From Stutzerimonas zhaodongensis (GTDB lineage: Bacteria; Pseudomonadota; Gammaproteobacteria; Pseudomonadales; Pseudomonadaceae), in NCBI RefSeq assembly GCF_003696365.1, contig NZ_RFFM01000003.1, positions 186,001 to 250,000 of the forward strand: a stretch of DNA of 64,000 bases, given 5' to 3'. Both the position numbers and the translations under genes were made by a program. Positions 35,247 through 46,010 of the stretch are shown one piece after another. Numbering within the stretch: the stretch's first letter is position 1; every line of letters begins with the position of its first letter. The notes beneath the pieces were generated by a model, which saw only the letters and a list, made by a program, of their open reading frames with translations, was not told the DNA's origin and made no database searches.

Positions 35247-36695
35247 TCAAACCGGTTCGGGCAGCCGCTTGCGATCGATCTTGCCGCTTGGTGTTTTCGG
35301 CAATGCGTCGATCATGAGGATCCGGTGCGGAATCATGTAGTGCGGCAAGCTCAGCTGCAGCGCTCGGCGGATCTGAAGCCGGCCCGGCGCCACTTTGCCG
35401 CAAGTTTCCACGTAGCCGACAAGGCAGGCGTCATCCCCTTCGCCGACCAACCGTACCGCCGCATCCTGGACGCCTTGGATGTGTCTCAGGGTCGCCTCGA
35501 TCTCTCCAAGCTCGATCCTGAAGCCCCTCAGTTTGACCTGATCGTCACGCCGCCCGAGATAGCGAAACTCGTCATCAGCGATACGCAGCACCCGGTCACC
35601 GGTGCGGTAAAGACGCCGCCCCTGCCAACTGATGAAGGCTCGCGCGGTCAGACCGTCCCGCTGCCAGTACCCCTGGGCGAGCGAAGCGCCTTCAATGCAT
35701 AACTCGCCCTCGCTTCCCGGCCCGACGTTCTGACTGTTCTCATCCAGCACCCAGTGACAATAGCCGTCGAGTGACTGACTCAGTAGCACGCCCTGATCGG
35801 TCAGCGGCACTTCGACTCGCGCCATCATCGACCAGACGGTTGCCTCGGTCGGCCCGTAGCAATTCCATAGCTGCCCCACCGACGCAGCCAGCCGGGTAGC
35901 CAGCGTGGGGTCAAGTGCCTCGCCGCCGCACAGCGCAACCATCCCGTCGCGGCCTTGCCATCCGGCCTTGAGCAGCATTCGCCAGAACGCTGGCGTTGCC
36001 TGCAGTGTGTTCAGGTCTGGTCGGCTGTCGAGCAATTCAAGCAACGCCACCGGGTCCTTGTTTGCTGGCGCGCAGACCACCTCGACATAGCCGCCCACCC
36101 AGAGCGGTCCGAGCATTTCCAGCAGCGAAATATCGAAAGCCGGCGTAGTGGTGAACAGCCACCGGGTGTCCGGCCCAGACCCGATACGTCGGGTCGCCGC
36201 GCTGAGAAAATTGCTCAACGCGGCGCGATCGATGACCACACCCTTGGGTTTGCCGGTGGAGCCGGAGGTGAACATCATGTAAGCCGGCAGCTGATCATCC
36301 AGATTTTGGTGCTCCGGCATGACCGCGAGACCGGGCTTCAGCCTCAAGGAAGGTGAAAGCCACCGCTGTGCCTGTTCGTCTTGAAGCACCCAGTGCAGCT
36401 GCGCGTCATCGGCTATGCCTTGCAGCCGCTCCAGTGGAAAGTCCGGCTCGAGCGGGACGAAACACAAACCCTCGTGCAAACAGGCCAGCAGCGCTGCGAT
36501 GTAATCCGGCCCTCGGCTGAGATGCAGCCCGACCCGATCACCCGCGGCCAGGCCCTTTGCACGCAACTGCAACACGATGGCCGCAACCCGTGCCTGCAGC
36601 TCAACATAGCTAAAGCTGGCGCCCAGGCAGCCCAGCGCCGGTCGCGTGGCATGGCGGGCAAACACATTGGTGAAATGCTGGTTGAGCAAGCTCAT
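35247..36695 (-). CDS. Stand-alone NRPS adenylation domain protein (glycine-like code)
   Basis: The 482-residue protein is a complete A domain with no carrier domain. Core motifs are [17 protein letters not shown] (A3), FDISLLEM (A4), [10 protein letters not shown] (A5), YRTGDRV (A7), GRRDDQVKLRGFRIELGEIE (A8) and PSGKIDRK with the catalytic lysine (A10). My reading of the specificity residues is D-I-L-Q-A-C-C-V-W-K, which most resembles the known glycine code D-I-L-Q-L-G-L-I-W-K. Its start overlaps the stop of the larger NRPS gene. It must load a carrier in trans; which one is unclear. It is the last gene of the operon. Confidence 0.85.
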   Translation of the reverse strand: MSLLNQHFTNVFARHATRPALGCLGASFSYVELQARVAAIVLQLRAKGLAAGDRVGLHLSRGPDYIAALLACLHEGLCFVPLEPDFPLERLQGIADDAQLHWVLQDEQAQRWLSPSLRLKPGLAVMPEHQNLDDQLPAYMMFTSGSTGKPKGVVIDRAALSNFLSAATRRIGSGPDTRWLFTTTPAFDISLLEMLGPLWVGGYVEVVCAPANKDPVALLELLDSRPDLNTLQATPAFWRMLLKAGWQGRDGMVALCGGEALDPTLATRLAASVGQLWNCYGPTEATVWSMMARVEVPLTDQGVLLSQSLDGYCHWVLDENSQNVGPGSEGELCIEGASLAQGYWQRDGLTARAFISWQGRRLYRTGDRVLRIADDEFRYLGRRDDQVKLRGFRIELGEIEATLRHIQGVQDAAVRLVGEGDDACLVGYVETCGKVAPGRLQIRRALQLSLPHYMIPHRILMIDALPKTPSGKIDRKRLPEPV

Positions 36696-39600
36696 TGCAG
36701 ATCCTCACCCAGCGCAGCCAGGTCCTCCAGATTCGCTTGCAAGAAGGCCAGCAGACGCGCGCCCAGGTCAGCACGCAGGCTTCCGATCTGGCGCAGGGTC
36801 AGTAAGCCGTCGAAGACGCCGCCGTGTAGGCTGATCAGCTCCGCGGACAGATTGCCCTCGCCACTCGGGTTGCCTGGGGCCAGCGGGAGTGGCTGCCAAT
36901 CTCCCGCCCCGCCTGCATATACGCCCAGGTAGTTCAAGGCCACGCCAGGCAGTGGCAAGGCTGCGCGATTGGCGGGCTTACTGCGTAGCGGGAGGTAACC
37001 TACACCCTTGTCCGGGACCTGCCGCAACTGCTCGGCTGCGTGCCTTACCAGCGCTGGCCAATCGACCTGATTGCAGACCTTCAATGGAAACATGCTGGTG
37101 AACCAGCCAACGGTACGGCTCACATCCAGCGCCGTATCGATGGGCTCGCGACCGTGTCCCTCGAGCATGATCCAATGCTGCTCGCCGAGGCCCAGCTCAG
37201 CAAGCGACCGGGTAAGCGCTGCCAGCAATATCTCGCGCACCTCGCACTGAAATTGCTGTGTAAGGCCGTGCGTCAGCCGCTGCGTGGTCGCCTCGTCCAG
37301 CTGCAACAGCTGGTTCTGGACTCTTTCAAGAGAGCGCCAATCCTGAGGGAATACCGTATCCATCGTGCCGATTTGCTCCTGCCAGTACGGCAACTGCGCT
37401 TCAGCGCGCTGCACGTAGGCGTCAAGCCCCTCGCCCCACTGTCGATAGCTGCTGCTCTTAGCGGGCAGGGCTTCGCCGCGGGTCAGACGCTGCAGATCTT
37501 CGATCAGAATGCGCCAGGACACGGCATCGATGACCAGATGATGAAACGCGATGAACAGCCCACGCCCGCCGCTCGGAAGATCTTCGATTACAGCCCAGGC
37601 CAGGGTCCGCGAGCTTCCGGGGTCCATGTGCGACTGCAGCTCCGTCAGCGCCTGCTGCAAGCCCAGCGGCCCGAGAACAGCGGCATCCAGCTGCGCCGGT
37701 TCGGAGAGCGGCAGATGCGGTTGATAGCACTGGCCGGAAGGATTCACGGTCAGCCGCAACGCGTCGTGCTGCGCCAGGAGCTGGCGCAAGTAATCCATCA
37801 ACTGCAGTGTGTTCACCTCTCGCGGCAGCCGCAGCACCACACCCTGGTTCCAGTGCTGAGGGTCGGCGAACGGCTGCTCGTAGAACCATTGCTGGATCGG
37901 CTGCAAGGGAAAGTCGCCGGTCAACAATCCCTGCTCGGCGCGGATCGGCTCAGCCTCTCGTGGCGTTTCGAGCAGGCGGCATAACCGGCGTACCGTTTTG
38001 GCCTCGAACACTTCCTTCACACTGCAGGCATAACCGGCGTCGCGAAGTCGGGTTGCCAGCTGGATGCTCAGGATCGAATCCCCACCCAACCGGAAAAAGT
38101 CGCTTTCCACGCCCAATGGCTGGTCTAGAACCTTCTGCCATATAGCCAGGACCTCTCGTTCCAGCTCACTCACCGCCTCGACGAGCGCATCGGCTGGGGC
38201 TAACTCGACCGCAGGGAGTCGCCCGTGATCGAGCTTGCCGTTGGCTGTCAGCGGCATCCTGTCGAGCAGAATCAGCCGATGCGGCACCATGTACTCGGGC
38301 AAGCGACTCGATACGGCCTGCAGCACCTCTTCTGGATCGGGCGCCGGTTCGTCTGCACTTGCAGTCGCATAGGCGACCAGTGCCTGACGGGCGCCCTGGC
38401 TGGCAACGATGACTTTGATTTCTCGCAGGCTCGGGCTGCTGGCATGTAATTGGGCTTCAATCTCGCCGGGTTCAATGCGGTAGCCGCGCAGTTTGATCTG
38501 GGCATCCAGCCGTCCCAAGTACTGATAGTCACCATTGGCAAGCAGCCGTGCGCGATCGCCAGTGTGATACAGGCGAACCGTCACGCCAGCGATGCAATGC
38601 TCACGAAAGACCTCGGCGGTGCGCTCCGGCTGGTTCAGATAACCTCGCGCCAGGCCCAGCCCGGCCAGGCACAATTCCCCAGGCACTCCCACCGGACAAA
38701 GTGCGCCATGCCCGTCCAGCACCACGGCCTGCATGCCATCAATCGGCTCGCCGATAGTGGGCCGAACGCCCGGTGTGAGCGTCTTGGTAAGTGCCGTAAC
38801 GGTGGCTTCCGTAGGGCCGTACATATCGATCAGGCGGAACTGCGCCGCCCAACGCTGCGGGATCGCTGGTGGACAGGCTTCACCGCCAAAACCCACCGCT
38901 TTCATGGCGGGCAAACGCCTCTCCGGCAGTGTCGCGAGCAGCGCCGTGGCGAAGATCATGTGGGTGGTTTCAGTCCGCTCGATCTCGTCCAGCAGGCCTT
39001 CGCCCGGGTCGGCCCATAACAGGCTTGCGCCATGGACCAACGGCACCAGAGCGCACATGTTGCCGGCATCGAAGGACAATGACATGCAGTCGAGCATCCG
39101 GTCGCCAGGCTCCACCCTCAGTCGGCGGCCGTGATCTCGCAGGAGATTGACCAATGCCCCGTGTTCGACCATGACGCCCTTCGGGGTGCCCGTCGAGCCG
39201 GAGGTGTAGATGACCTGAGCGAGGCGTTGCGGATCATGCCGCATCACAGGCGCACTGGGTGACAGGGCATCCAGCTGCGCCTGTATCTCGCTGCAATCCA
39301 GAGCCACCCATCGCTGATCTGCTTCCAGGGCAAAAGGTGCAGGGCCTTGCCCGATGATCAACTGCAGATCGGCGTCGCGCATGATGTGCGCCAAGCGCTG
39401 CTGCGGGTAATCCGGATCCAGCGGCACGTAGGCGGCGCCGACCTTCCAACACGCCAGCAACGCAACGACGAATGCGTTTTCCCGCCGGGCAAGCACACCG
39501 ATTAGGTCGCCAGTCGTACAGCCCTGTGCCAACAGCCAGTTCGCCAGGCGGTTGGCGCGGGCGTCAAGCTCGGCATAGCTGATCCAGCCGCCCCCCTGGC

Positions 39601-41254
39601 GCAACGCGGGTCGGTTCGCATATCCCAGGGCGATCTCGTCGAACAGGGAAAGCGCCGTCACGCCCAGCGGGTATACGGCGGGCAACTTGGCGAGCTTCTC
39701 GGCAGTATGGGCAAGCAGCGACGGATCATGCATCGGCAGCTGCCAGATATCCTGTTCCGGCTCATCCAGAACCGCTTGCAGCAGATGAAGCAGACGATTT
39801 GAGTAACCCTCGACGCTGCTGCGCTCGAACAAGGCGGTGGCGCACAGCCAATCGACCCGCACCGAGTCCATCAGCTCGGTGACCTTGACCGAGATATCTG
39901 TCTTGGCAGGCAATACTGGCGAGGTTTCTTCAACCGCATCGCACCCCGGGATAAGGTCGTTGAAGTCCACCCGCGCCTGATACACCAGCATGATCTGGAA
40001 GATCGGGTTGATGGCCGTGTGGCGATCCATCCCCAGCGCCTCGCTCAGCGCCTCGAAGCGGTACAGCTGATGGTCGAAAGCCTGCAGGTCGTCAGCGCGA
40101 CACTGGCGAAGGTAGTCGACGAAGCGTTGCTGTTCGGGCAGCTGCGTGCGCAACACCAGCGTATTGACGAAAAAGCCCACCAGCGGCTCGATCTCTGCGC
40201 GCTCACGATAGGCCAGCGGCGTGCCGATCACGATGTCGCGCTCACTGGAATGGCGTGCCAGCAACAGCGCGAACAGCGCATGCAGACCTATGAATGGCGA
40301 AGTGTTGTGCTGCTGGCAAAGCCCCTTGAAACGCTCCCACAGAACGTTGTCGATGGTTGAGAAAACCACTTCACCATCACTCGCCGTTTGAGCTGGACGA
40401 GGCTTGTCCAGCGGCAGGCTGTGCACCTCGGGAATGCCGGAAAGGCGCTCTATCCAGAAGGGTTTGAACTGCTCGTGATAGTCCCGGAACAGGGACGAAT
40501 TGAACCAGATCGCATAGTCGATGTAGTTCAGGCGCGGCTCGTCCCAGCTCAGCGGTTGGCGGTTCTGATAGGCAAGATAGGCGGTCTGCACATCAGCGAA
40601 CATGTTTTTCACCGACCAGCCATCGGAGATGATGTGGTGCTGGTTGATCATCAATATGTACTCGCGCTCACCTAGCTCAAGCAGGTTGACTCGCGTGAGC
40701 CGCCCACCGGTGATATCGAACGGCCGCAGAATTTCTTCGTGTACGCGCTGCGCGACCCTTGCCTCTCGGGCCTGCGGCTCGAGGCAGCTAAGGTCCTCCC
40801 GCACAAGATGGAAGCCTCGGTGCGGCAGGATCTCTTGCTCGCCTCGCCCCTCTGCGCTTCGCTGGAAACGGGTGCGCAAGCTGGCATGTCGAGCCACCAG
40901 CGCATCGAAGGCAAATTCCAGCGCTTCAATGTCGAGCTCGCCTGTGAGGCGGAAGAACACCGGCATGTTGTACAGGTGCGAGCCCCGCTCGTACTGCTCG
41001 ATGAACCAGAGCCCACTTTGCGATGAGGACAATGGGCCTGCGTTGCGATGTTGCGGTGCGATGGGCGCCTCGAACGCGCGCTGTGCGCGAAGGCATCCGA
41101 TGATCGCTTCGCGGTTGTCGCGGATCTGCTGGCCAAGGGCGGGAGTGACGGCATCCTTGCTGGACTGGGAGACCAACTGGTGTTGATCGTTGAGCGCAAG
41201 CCGCACCCCCTGCTGAGCCAGATGCTTCAGCAGGCCGATAATGTTGTTGTGCAT
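36692..41254 (-). CDS. Nonribosomal peptide synthetase, TubC-C-A-T-E
   Basis: The 1520-residue enzyme starts with a TubC-type docking domain (about 1-55). A condensation domain follows (about 75-500, HHIISDG at 206-212), then an adenylation domain (about 535-1010, [32 protein letters not shown]). The carrier domain has its phosphopantetheine serine at S1060 (LGGDSILS). The last domain is an epimerase (about 1105-1520, HHLVIDAVSW at 1238-1247). No thioesterase follows. My pocket reading D-A-M-F-G-G-M-V-T matches no code I know. The docking domain suggests it accepts the chain from the C-A-T enzyme. GAGAGG precedes the ATG. A terminal E domain without a downstream condensation domain is odd. 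Confidence 0.93.
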   Translation of the reverse strand: MHNNIIGLLKHLAQQGVRLALNDQHQLVSQSSKDAVTPALGQQIRDNREAIIGCLRAQRAFEAPIAPQHRNAGPLSSSQSGLWFIEQYERGSHLYNMPVFFRLTGELDIEALEFAFDALVARHASLRTRFQRSAEGRGEQEILPHRGFHLVREDLSCLEPQAREARVAQRVHEEILRPFDITGGRLTRVNLLELGEREYILMINQHHIISDGWSVKNMFADVQTAYLAYQNRQPLSWDEPRLNYIDYAIWFNSSLFRDYHEQFKPFWIERLSGIPEVHSLPLDKPRPAQTASDGEVVFSTIDNVLWERFKGLCQQHNTSPFIGLHALFALLLARHSSERDIVIGTPLAYRERAEIEPLVGFFVNTLVLRTQLPEQQRFVDYLRQCRADDLQAFDHQLYRFEALSEALGMDRHTAINPIFQIMLVYQARVDFNDLIPGCDAVEETSPVLPAKTDISVKVTELMDSVRVDWLCATALFERSSVEGYSNRLLHLLQAVLDEPEQDIWQLPMHDPSLLAHTAEKLAKLPAVYPLGVTALSLFDEIALGYANRPALRQGGGWISYAELDARANRLANWLLAQGCTTGDLIGVLARRENAFVVALLACWKVGAAYVPLDPDYPQQRLAHIMRDADLQLIIGQGPAPFALEADQRWVALDCSEIQAQLDALSPSAPVMRHDPQRLAQVIYTSGSTGTPKGVMVEHGALVNLLRDHGRRLRVEPGDRMLDCMSLSFDAGNMCALVPLVHGASLLWADPGEGLLDEIERTETTHMIFATALLATLPERRLPAMKAVGFGGEACPPAIPQRWAAQFRLIDMYGPTEATVTALTKTLTPGVRPTIGEPIDGMQAVVLDGHGALCPVGVPGELCLAGLGLARGYLNQPERTAEVFREHCIAGVTVRLYHTGDRARLLANGDYQYLGRLDAQIKLRGYRIEPGEIEAQLHASSPSLREIKVIVASQGARQALVAYATASADEPAPDPEEVLQAVSSRLPEYMVPHRLILLDRMPLTANGKLDHGRLPAVELAPADALVEAVSELEREVLAIWQKVLDQPLGVESDFFRLGGDSILSIQLATRLRDAGYACSVKEVFEAKTVRRLCRLLETPREAEPIRAEQGLLTGDFPLQPIQQWFYEQPFADPQHWNQGVVLRLPREVNTLQLMDYLRQLLAQHDALRLTVNPSGQCYQPHLPLSEPAQLDAAVLGPLGLQQALTELQSHMDPGSSRTLAWAVIEDLPSGGRGLFIAFHHLVIDAVSWRILIEDLQRLTRGEALPAKSSSYRQWGEGLDAYVQRAEAQLPYWQEQIGTMDTVFPQDWRSLERVQNQLLQLDEATTQRLTHGLTQQFQCEVREILLAALTRSLAELGLGEQHWIMLEGHGREPIDTALDVSRTVGWFTSMFPLKVCNQVDWPALVRHAAEQLRQVPDKGVGYLPLRSKPANRAALPLPGVALNYLGVYAGGAGDWQPLPLAPGNPSGEGNLSAELISLHGGVFDGLLTLRQIGSLRADLGARLLAFLQANLEDLAALGEDLQ

Positions 41255-41264
41255 CTGCTACCTC

Positions 41265-42023
41265 TCAGGCCGCTAGCGTGGCGCCGCCGTCGACGACGAT
41301 GTCCTGCAGGGTGATGTGGCTCGCCAGGTCCGATGCGAGAAACAGCACCGTGCGGGCGACCTCGTCAGGCGTGGCGATCTTGCGCAAGGGGATGCCGAGT
41401 TTGTACTGCTCCGCAAAGCCGGCAATCGTCCGCTCAAGGGCATCTTCGCTGTGCCACATGCCCCGCTGCATGGCGGTATCGGTGGAGCCCGGCGAGACCA
41501 GGTTGCAGCGCACGCCATGCTCGGCCAGCTCCAGGCCCGCGGTACGGATCAGGCTTGTGAGCGCGGCCTTGGATGCGCTGTAAGCAGCCATCTGCATCCG
41601 CGGGACGTGGGTCGCGTTGCTGCTTACAGCCACTACGTTTCCGCTTCCTCTTGTCTTGAAATGCGGAATCAATTCACGCAGCAGATAGAAGGGACCGGAC
41701 ACGTTGACGCGCATCGAGTCATCCCAGTCGGCCAAGCTCAGCTCATCAACCGCACCCAGCCGCAGAATTCCCGCCACACTGACGAACGCATCAACAGGCT
41801 TTCCCGCCCCTAGCAGCGCGTTGCATGTCCGCTTCACGGCTGCGGCATCACCTACGTCGAGTACATAAGGCGTGAAGCCATATTCCTTTTCGCCAAAAGC
41901 ACGATCAAAACCGATGACCTGCGCGCCCAGTCGCGCAAAACCTTCAGCCACGGCGCGGCCGATTCCTTGCCCAGCGCCCGTGACCCAAACGCCCTGCCCG
42001 TTGAAATTCATCTGATCGCTCAT
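41265..42023 (-). CDS. entA: 2,3-dihydro-2,3-dihydroxybenzoate dehydrogenase
   Basis: The 252-residue SDR enzyme makes 2,3-dihydroxybenzoate, the catechol unit. It has the NAD loop VTGAGQGIGRAVA, the EntA-type VSVAGILRLGAV, catalytic Ser in VAVSSNATHVPR and YSASKAAL with the active-site Tyr and Lys. The C-terminus VDGGATLAA is typical. AGGGG lies seven bases before the ATG (MSDQMNF); a TTG six codons earlier overlaps the NRPS stop and is less likely. It sits between the two NRPS genes in the operon. Confidence 0.93.
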   Translation of the reverse strand: MSDQMNFNGQGVWVTGAGQGIGRAVAEGFARLGAQVIGFDRAFGEKEYGFTPYVLDVGDAAAVKRTCNALLGAGKPVDAFVSVAGILRLGAVDELSLADWDDSMRVNVSGPFYLLRELIPHFKTRGSGNVVAVSSNATHVPRMQMAAYSASKAALTSLIRTAGLELAEHGVRCNLVSPGSTDTAMQRGMWHSEDALERTIAGFAEQYKLGIPLRKIATPDEVARTVLFLASDLASHITLQDIVVDGGATLAA

Positions 42024-42034
42024 AACCGCGCCCC

Positions 42035-45000
42035 TTACCAAACCATTTCCACCTGCTCTTCTCGCTGCCGCACGCGGCTATCGAGAAAGCTGCAGAAATC
42101 CGCGAGTTGCGGGTGATCAAACACATCGGAAACCTTCACTGCAGTGCCGAACTCAGCACCCAGGCGGTTAACGATCTGGATGGTCTGCAATGACTGGCCA
42201 CCCAGCTCGAAGAAGTTGTCCGCAGGCTGAATGGCGCCGACCCCAAGGATCTGTTGCCAGATCGCGCTGACACGGCGCTGCGTCTCATCATTGAGCACAG
42301 TCTCGGTTGAGCCCAGCAGGTAGCCCTGTCGCAGCTTCTTGCGGTCGAGCTTGTTGCTGCCGGTACGTGGCAATGCAGAGAAGTGTCGGTAATCGGTGGG
42401 CACCATCGCCGTCGGCAATAATTCGCCCAGCTCACGCCTGATGGCGCGCGCATCGTTCCGCGGCCCAGAGAAGAAAGCCACCAGGCGACGGACGCCTGGC
42501 TGCAGTTCAAGACCCAGCACGCAGGCTTCCTCGATGCCCGACAGCGAAAGCAGCCTGGACTCCACCTCCCCTGGCTGGATGCGATAGCCGCTGATCTTGA
42601 ACTCGTTGTCCAGCCGGCCCAGATAAACCAGCTGGCCCTCCACCAGCCGCACGCGGTCACCGCTCCGGTAAACCCGCTCAATCTCATCGCCAATACGCAG
42701 CTGGGCGAATGCTTTTGAATCACTGTTCAGGTAACCGTTGGCCAGCTGTGCACCGAACAGGACCAGCTCGCCTTCCTGAGCGGGACGATCGCCGCGTTCG
42801 AGGACCAGTGCCTCCACACCCGCCAGCGGCCGACCGATCGGTAGCTGTTCACGTGATGAATCCAGGCCATGCAGGTCGCAAGTGGTGGCGACCACGGTGG
42901 CCTCCGTCGGGCCATAGGTATTGATCAGGCGAACGCGATCGAGCGCCACGCGCTGCCAGGCCTTCAGTTGCTCGGGATATGCCGCCTCACCACCGATGAT
43001 CACTGTTTTCAACGATGCTGGAACCTGTACCTGGCCGCTGCGCAACGCAACGACCCACTCGTTCCAGAACGCCGTGGGCAAATCGACAACAGTGATCGCC
43101 AACTGCTCCAACCCTTCGACAAACGAGGCCATCGACTGCAGCATGGCATCGGTACGCAACACCAGCGTCGCGCCGGCTGAAAGGCTGACGAAGACTTCTT
43201 CAAGGCTGGCATCGAAGTTGAACGGCGCAAACTGCAGCACACGATCGGTCGAACCGATGCCATAACGCACCCTGGCCGCCCGCGTGAAATGCGCCAAAGC
43301 CCGATGGCTCACCTCGACGCCCTTGGGAGTGCCTGTAGAGCCGGACGTGAACATCAGATAGCAGCCAGCATCGCCCTGACGTGGGCTGAAAGTCCGATTG
43401 GCCGAGGTCAGCAGACCGATCAGCTGGATCGGGCCTGCATGCACCTCGGCTAATCGGTGCCTGTAAGCCGCCTCGGTGATGACCAGAGACAGCTCTGCCG
43501 CCTCGCAGATCAGCCGCTGCCGATCCGCCGGCTGCTCGGCGTCGAGCGGGACATAAACGGCCCCGGCCAGTAGTACACCGAGCTGGGCAAGGATCGCTTG
43601 CGGCGAACGGCTCAGCATCACACCGATCCGCTGGCCGGGCTGAACGCCCTGTTCGACCAGCGCCGCAGCCACCATTTCAGCACGCGCTTGCAGGTCGCCA
43701 TAGGTCATTACCTGCTCGTGCTGGACCAGCGCGACACGCCCCGGCTGGGCATGGGCCTGCTGGCGTATCCCATCCAGCACGTTTTCCCACTGCCGAGGAA
43801 TGTTGCTGTCCGGGGCCTTTATGACTTGCCAGGCGCGCCGGACTGCGAAGAGTTCGGCGAGCAGCACATCGCGCGGCTGGTCGGGCTCGGCCAGCCAGCA
43901 TTCGAGCAGATCGAAGAGCTCCTCCTGCAGGCTGCGCACCTGTTCGGGGCTGTAGCAGGACGGATTGGCGTCATAGTCCAGTATTGGCAGGCCGTCGGGG
44001 CCGATCTGCACTTCAAGGGTCAGATCCTCCACCGGGCCGGCACTGAGGTTCATCATCCGCGCCGGGCAATCGCCATACATCATCGGGCGGTCGAACGGCA
44101 TGATGTTGATCAGCGGGCCGAACAGTCGCTGCTCGCCGCCGACACGACCGAGGTCACGGCGCAGCGACTCATAGCGGTAATGCTGATGTTTGCGGCTGCT
44201 GCGACGCAGCTTGCCGATGGTCCTGGCACAGGCAATCAGGTCCGCGTCATCCGGCAGGTCCAGGCATAAGGGCGCGATGTTCATCTGCATACAGGGCACG
44301 TTGAACGAGGCGGAGCCGATGCGGTTCATCATCATCAGACCTAGCACCTGCGCGCGGGACCCGCTGACCTGGCGCAACTGTGCCGAGATCCCGGCCAGCA
44401 GCAAATCGGGCCAGCCGATCCCGTGGGCCTCGGCGGTGTGCTGCACGGCATGCCAGAGGGGTGTCGGGAACGCTGCGCCGTGGCGAATGAAGGTGGCCGA
44501 AATCGGCGCGCTGCGGTCACTGAAACTGACCGGCTCCGGCATGCTGGACAGGGCTTCGAGCCAATAACCTCGGGCAGCAGCAGTCTGTCCCTGAGCTTGC
44601 CGCTCGGCGTCTTCCTGCAATACATCCTCATAACGACCGAAGTCTGCGGGCGGCGCCTCTTCACCAAGCAGCGCCGCCCCGTATAACGAGGCTATCCGTT
44701 GATACAGCAGATTGGTGCCATAACCGTCCAGCGCGATGTGGTGGACGCAGCTATACAGAAAGTCGCTCTTCTCGCCCTGCAGCAAGACGAAACGACATGC
44801 CATTTCTCGCTCAAGATCCATCGGCAGACGGATGTCGCGCATGGCCCATTCACGAACCCAGCTTTCGGCATCGGCGCCAGCGGGTATCTGCAGTTGATGT
44901 ACATCCAACGGCAATTCGCAAGGCTTGAAGCAGACCGAGTCTCCGTCCGCCACGTACAGGCCGGACAGCACTTCGCACTCGCTGACTGACCGTTGCACAG

Positions 45001-45130
45001 CGGCAATCAGCGCCGATGCCTGGACCTTGCCAGCGAAAGCGATGCACTCGGCGGTGTTGAACATGGCGCGGTCTTCATTGAGCAGGTAACCGTACCAGAG
45101 TCCCTGCTGGGCAATGCCAAGCGGCCTCAT
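42035..45130 (-). CDS. Nonribosomal peptide synthetase, C-A-T
   Basis: The 1031-residue enzyme starts with an EntF-like condensation domain (HHIALDG at 130-136). An adenylation domain follows (from about 455; [39 protein letters not shown]), then a carrier domain with S980 (LGGQSLQT). It ends 51 residues later, with no thioesterase. My reading of the pocket is D-A-E-D-I-G-T-V-V-K. Two acidic residues suggest a basic amino acid such as lysine, ornithine or a diamino acid. The domain order fits condensation of EntB-bound dihydroxybenzoate with that amino acid. The start overlaps the entB stop (ATGA) with GGGGAGG upstream. An ATG 33 codons earlier lies inside entB and was rejected. Confidence 0.92.
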   Translation of the reverse strand: MRPLGIAQQGLWYGYLLNEDRAMFNTAECIAFAGKVQASALIAAVQRSVSECEVLSGLYVADGDSVCFKPCELPLDVHQLQIPAGADAESWVREWAMRDIRLPMDLEREMACRFVLLQGEKSDFLYSCVHHIALDGYGTNLLYQRIASLYGAALLGEEAPPADFGRYEDVLQEDAERQAQGQTAAARGYWLEALSSMPEPVSFSDRSAPISATFIRHGAAFPTPLWHAVQHTAEAHGIGWPDLLLAGISAQLRQVSGSRAQVLGLMMMNRIGSASFNVPCMQMNIAPLCLDLPDDADLIACARTIGKLRRSSRKHQHYRYESLRRDLGRVGGEQRLFGPLINIMPFDRPMMYGDCPARMMNLSAGPVEDLTLEVQIGPDGLPILDYDANPSCYSPEQVRSLQEELFDLLECWLAEPDQPRDVLLAELFAVRRAWQVIKAPDSNIPRQWENVLDGIRQQAHAQPGRVALVQHEQVMTYGDLQARAEMVAAALVEQGVQPGQRIGVMLSRSPQAILAQLGVLLAGAVYVPLDAEQPADRQRLICEAAELSLVITEAAYRHRLAEVHAGPIQLIGLLTSANRTFSPRQGDAGCYLMFTSGSTGTPKGVEVSHRALAHFTRAARVRYGIGSTDRVLQFAPFNFDASLEEVFVSLSAGATLVLRTDAMLQSMASFVEGLEQLAITVVDLPTAFWNEWVVALRSGQVQVPASLKTVIIGGEAAYPEQLKAWQRVALDRVRLINTYGPTEATVVATTCDLHGLDSSREQLPIGRPLAGVEALVLERGDRPAQEGELVLFGAQLANGYLNSDSKAFAQLRIGDEIERVYRSGDRVRLVEGQLVYLGRLDNEFKISGYRIQPGEVESRLLSLSGIEEACVLGLELQPGVRRLVAFFSGPRNDARAIRRELGELLPTAMVPTDYRHFSALPRTGSNKLDRKKLRQGYLLGSTETVLNDETQRRVSAIWQQILGVGAIQPADNFFELGGQSLQTIQIVNRLGAEFGTAVKVSDVFDHPQLADFCSFLDSRVRQREEQVEMVW

Positions 45131-45999
45131 TGGACGCCTCCCCGGTCGCTGATGAGTGCCCACCAGCCATTCAAGGTCGGCGTCTTGGCCAGGTCGGTGA
45201 AGTTGAGCTCGAGGCCCTGTTCCCGCCACTCGCTCAGCAAGGTCATCATCTGAATCGAATCAAGCCCGTAATCGAGCAGGTTCTCGTCCGGATCGAAGGG
45301 TTCATCCATCTCGTCCAGCATGCTCAGCAATCGAGACTTGAGGTCGTCGCGCGTTGGCAGCGACCGCACGGTGTCACCTAGACCAAGTACTTCCCTGCAG
45401 GTCAGGACCCGCCCGCACCGAGTTGCGACGTAGTCGAGCGCCATCTGGTGTTCGGCCTGACTGAAGTCGGCGATGCCATCGGCGAGCATGAAGGGCTGGA
45501 TGTCACGCATGAAGGCGTCGCATGCGGTCATGAGGCAGCCAATGTGCCCATAGATACCGCCGATGATCAGCTGATCACGCCCAAGCTCGGCCATCATGTG
45601 TTCCAGGGGCGAACGCTGGAATGCGCTATAGCGCCATTTCACCAGTACGGTGTCGTCGTCCGCCGGCTCGAGTCCGGCAGTGATGGCCTGCCGATCGGGA
45701 TGCTGAGTGATGCCTGGCCCCCACATGTCGGAAAGCAATGCACGATCGACATCGCTCTGCTGCCCCGGCTGTGCGGTGTAGATGACGGGAATCCCAAGGT
45801 CCTTGCAGCGTTGGCGAACCTGCGCCAGACGCGAGACAAGCTCGGCAACGAATGGGCTCGCTGCGCCCCAGAAATCGCAGAAGTACGCCTGCATGTCGTG
45901 AATCAGCAGCACAGCGCGCCCGGGATCCAGCGTCCACTGAACCTTGTTTTCGCGCCATTCGCGAGGTAACGGGTAAGACGTGAGGGTGGGAATAGCCAT
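45127..45999 (-). CDS. entB: Isochorismatase with aryl carrier domain
   Basis: The 290-residue bifunctional protein makes 2,3-dihydro-2,3-dihydroxybenzoate from isochorismate and carries the aryl group. The isochorismatase domain (1-205) has [26 protein letters not shown] and [17 protein letters not shown]. In the last of these, glycine stands where cysteine occurs in other family members, as in EntB. The carrier domain (215-285) has its phosphopantetheine serine at S248 in YGLDSIQMM. Length is close to E. coli EntB. It overlaps the downstream NRPS start and lies 11 bp after entE. Confidence 0.95.
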   Translation of the reverse strand: MAIPTLTSYPLPREWRENKVQWTLDPGRAVLLIHDMQAYFCDFWGAASPFVAELVSRLAQVRQRCKDLGIPVIYTAQPGQQSDVDRALLSDMWGPGITQHPDRQAITAGLEPADDDTVLVKWRYSAFQRSPLEHMMAELGRDQLIIGGIYGHIGCLMTACDAFMRDIQPFMLADGIADFSQAEHQMALDYVATRCGRVLTCREVLGLGDTVRSLPTRDDLKSRLLSMLDEMDEPFDPDENLLDYGLDSIQMMTLLSEWREQGLELNFTDLAKTPTLNGWWALISDRGGVQ

Positions 46000-46010
46000 G
46001 AAACGGATCC

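Noticed and set aside
42035-45130. Hidden thioesterase at the end of the C-A-T synthetase
   Set aside because: Only 51 residues follow the carrier serine and there is no GxSxG motif; the tail completes the carrier domain and a short charged end.
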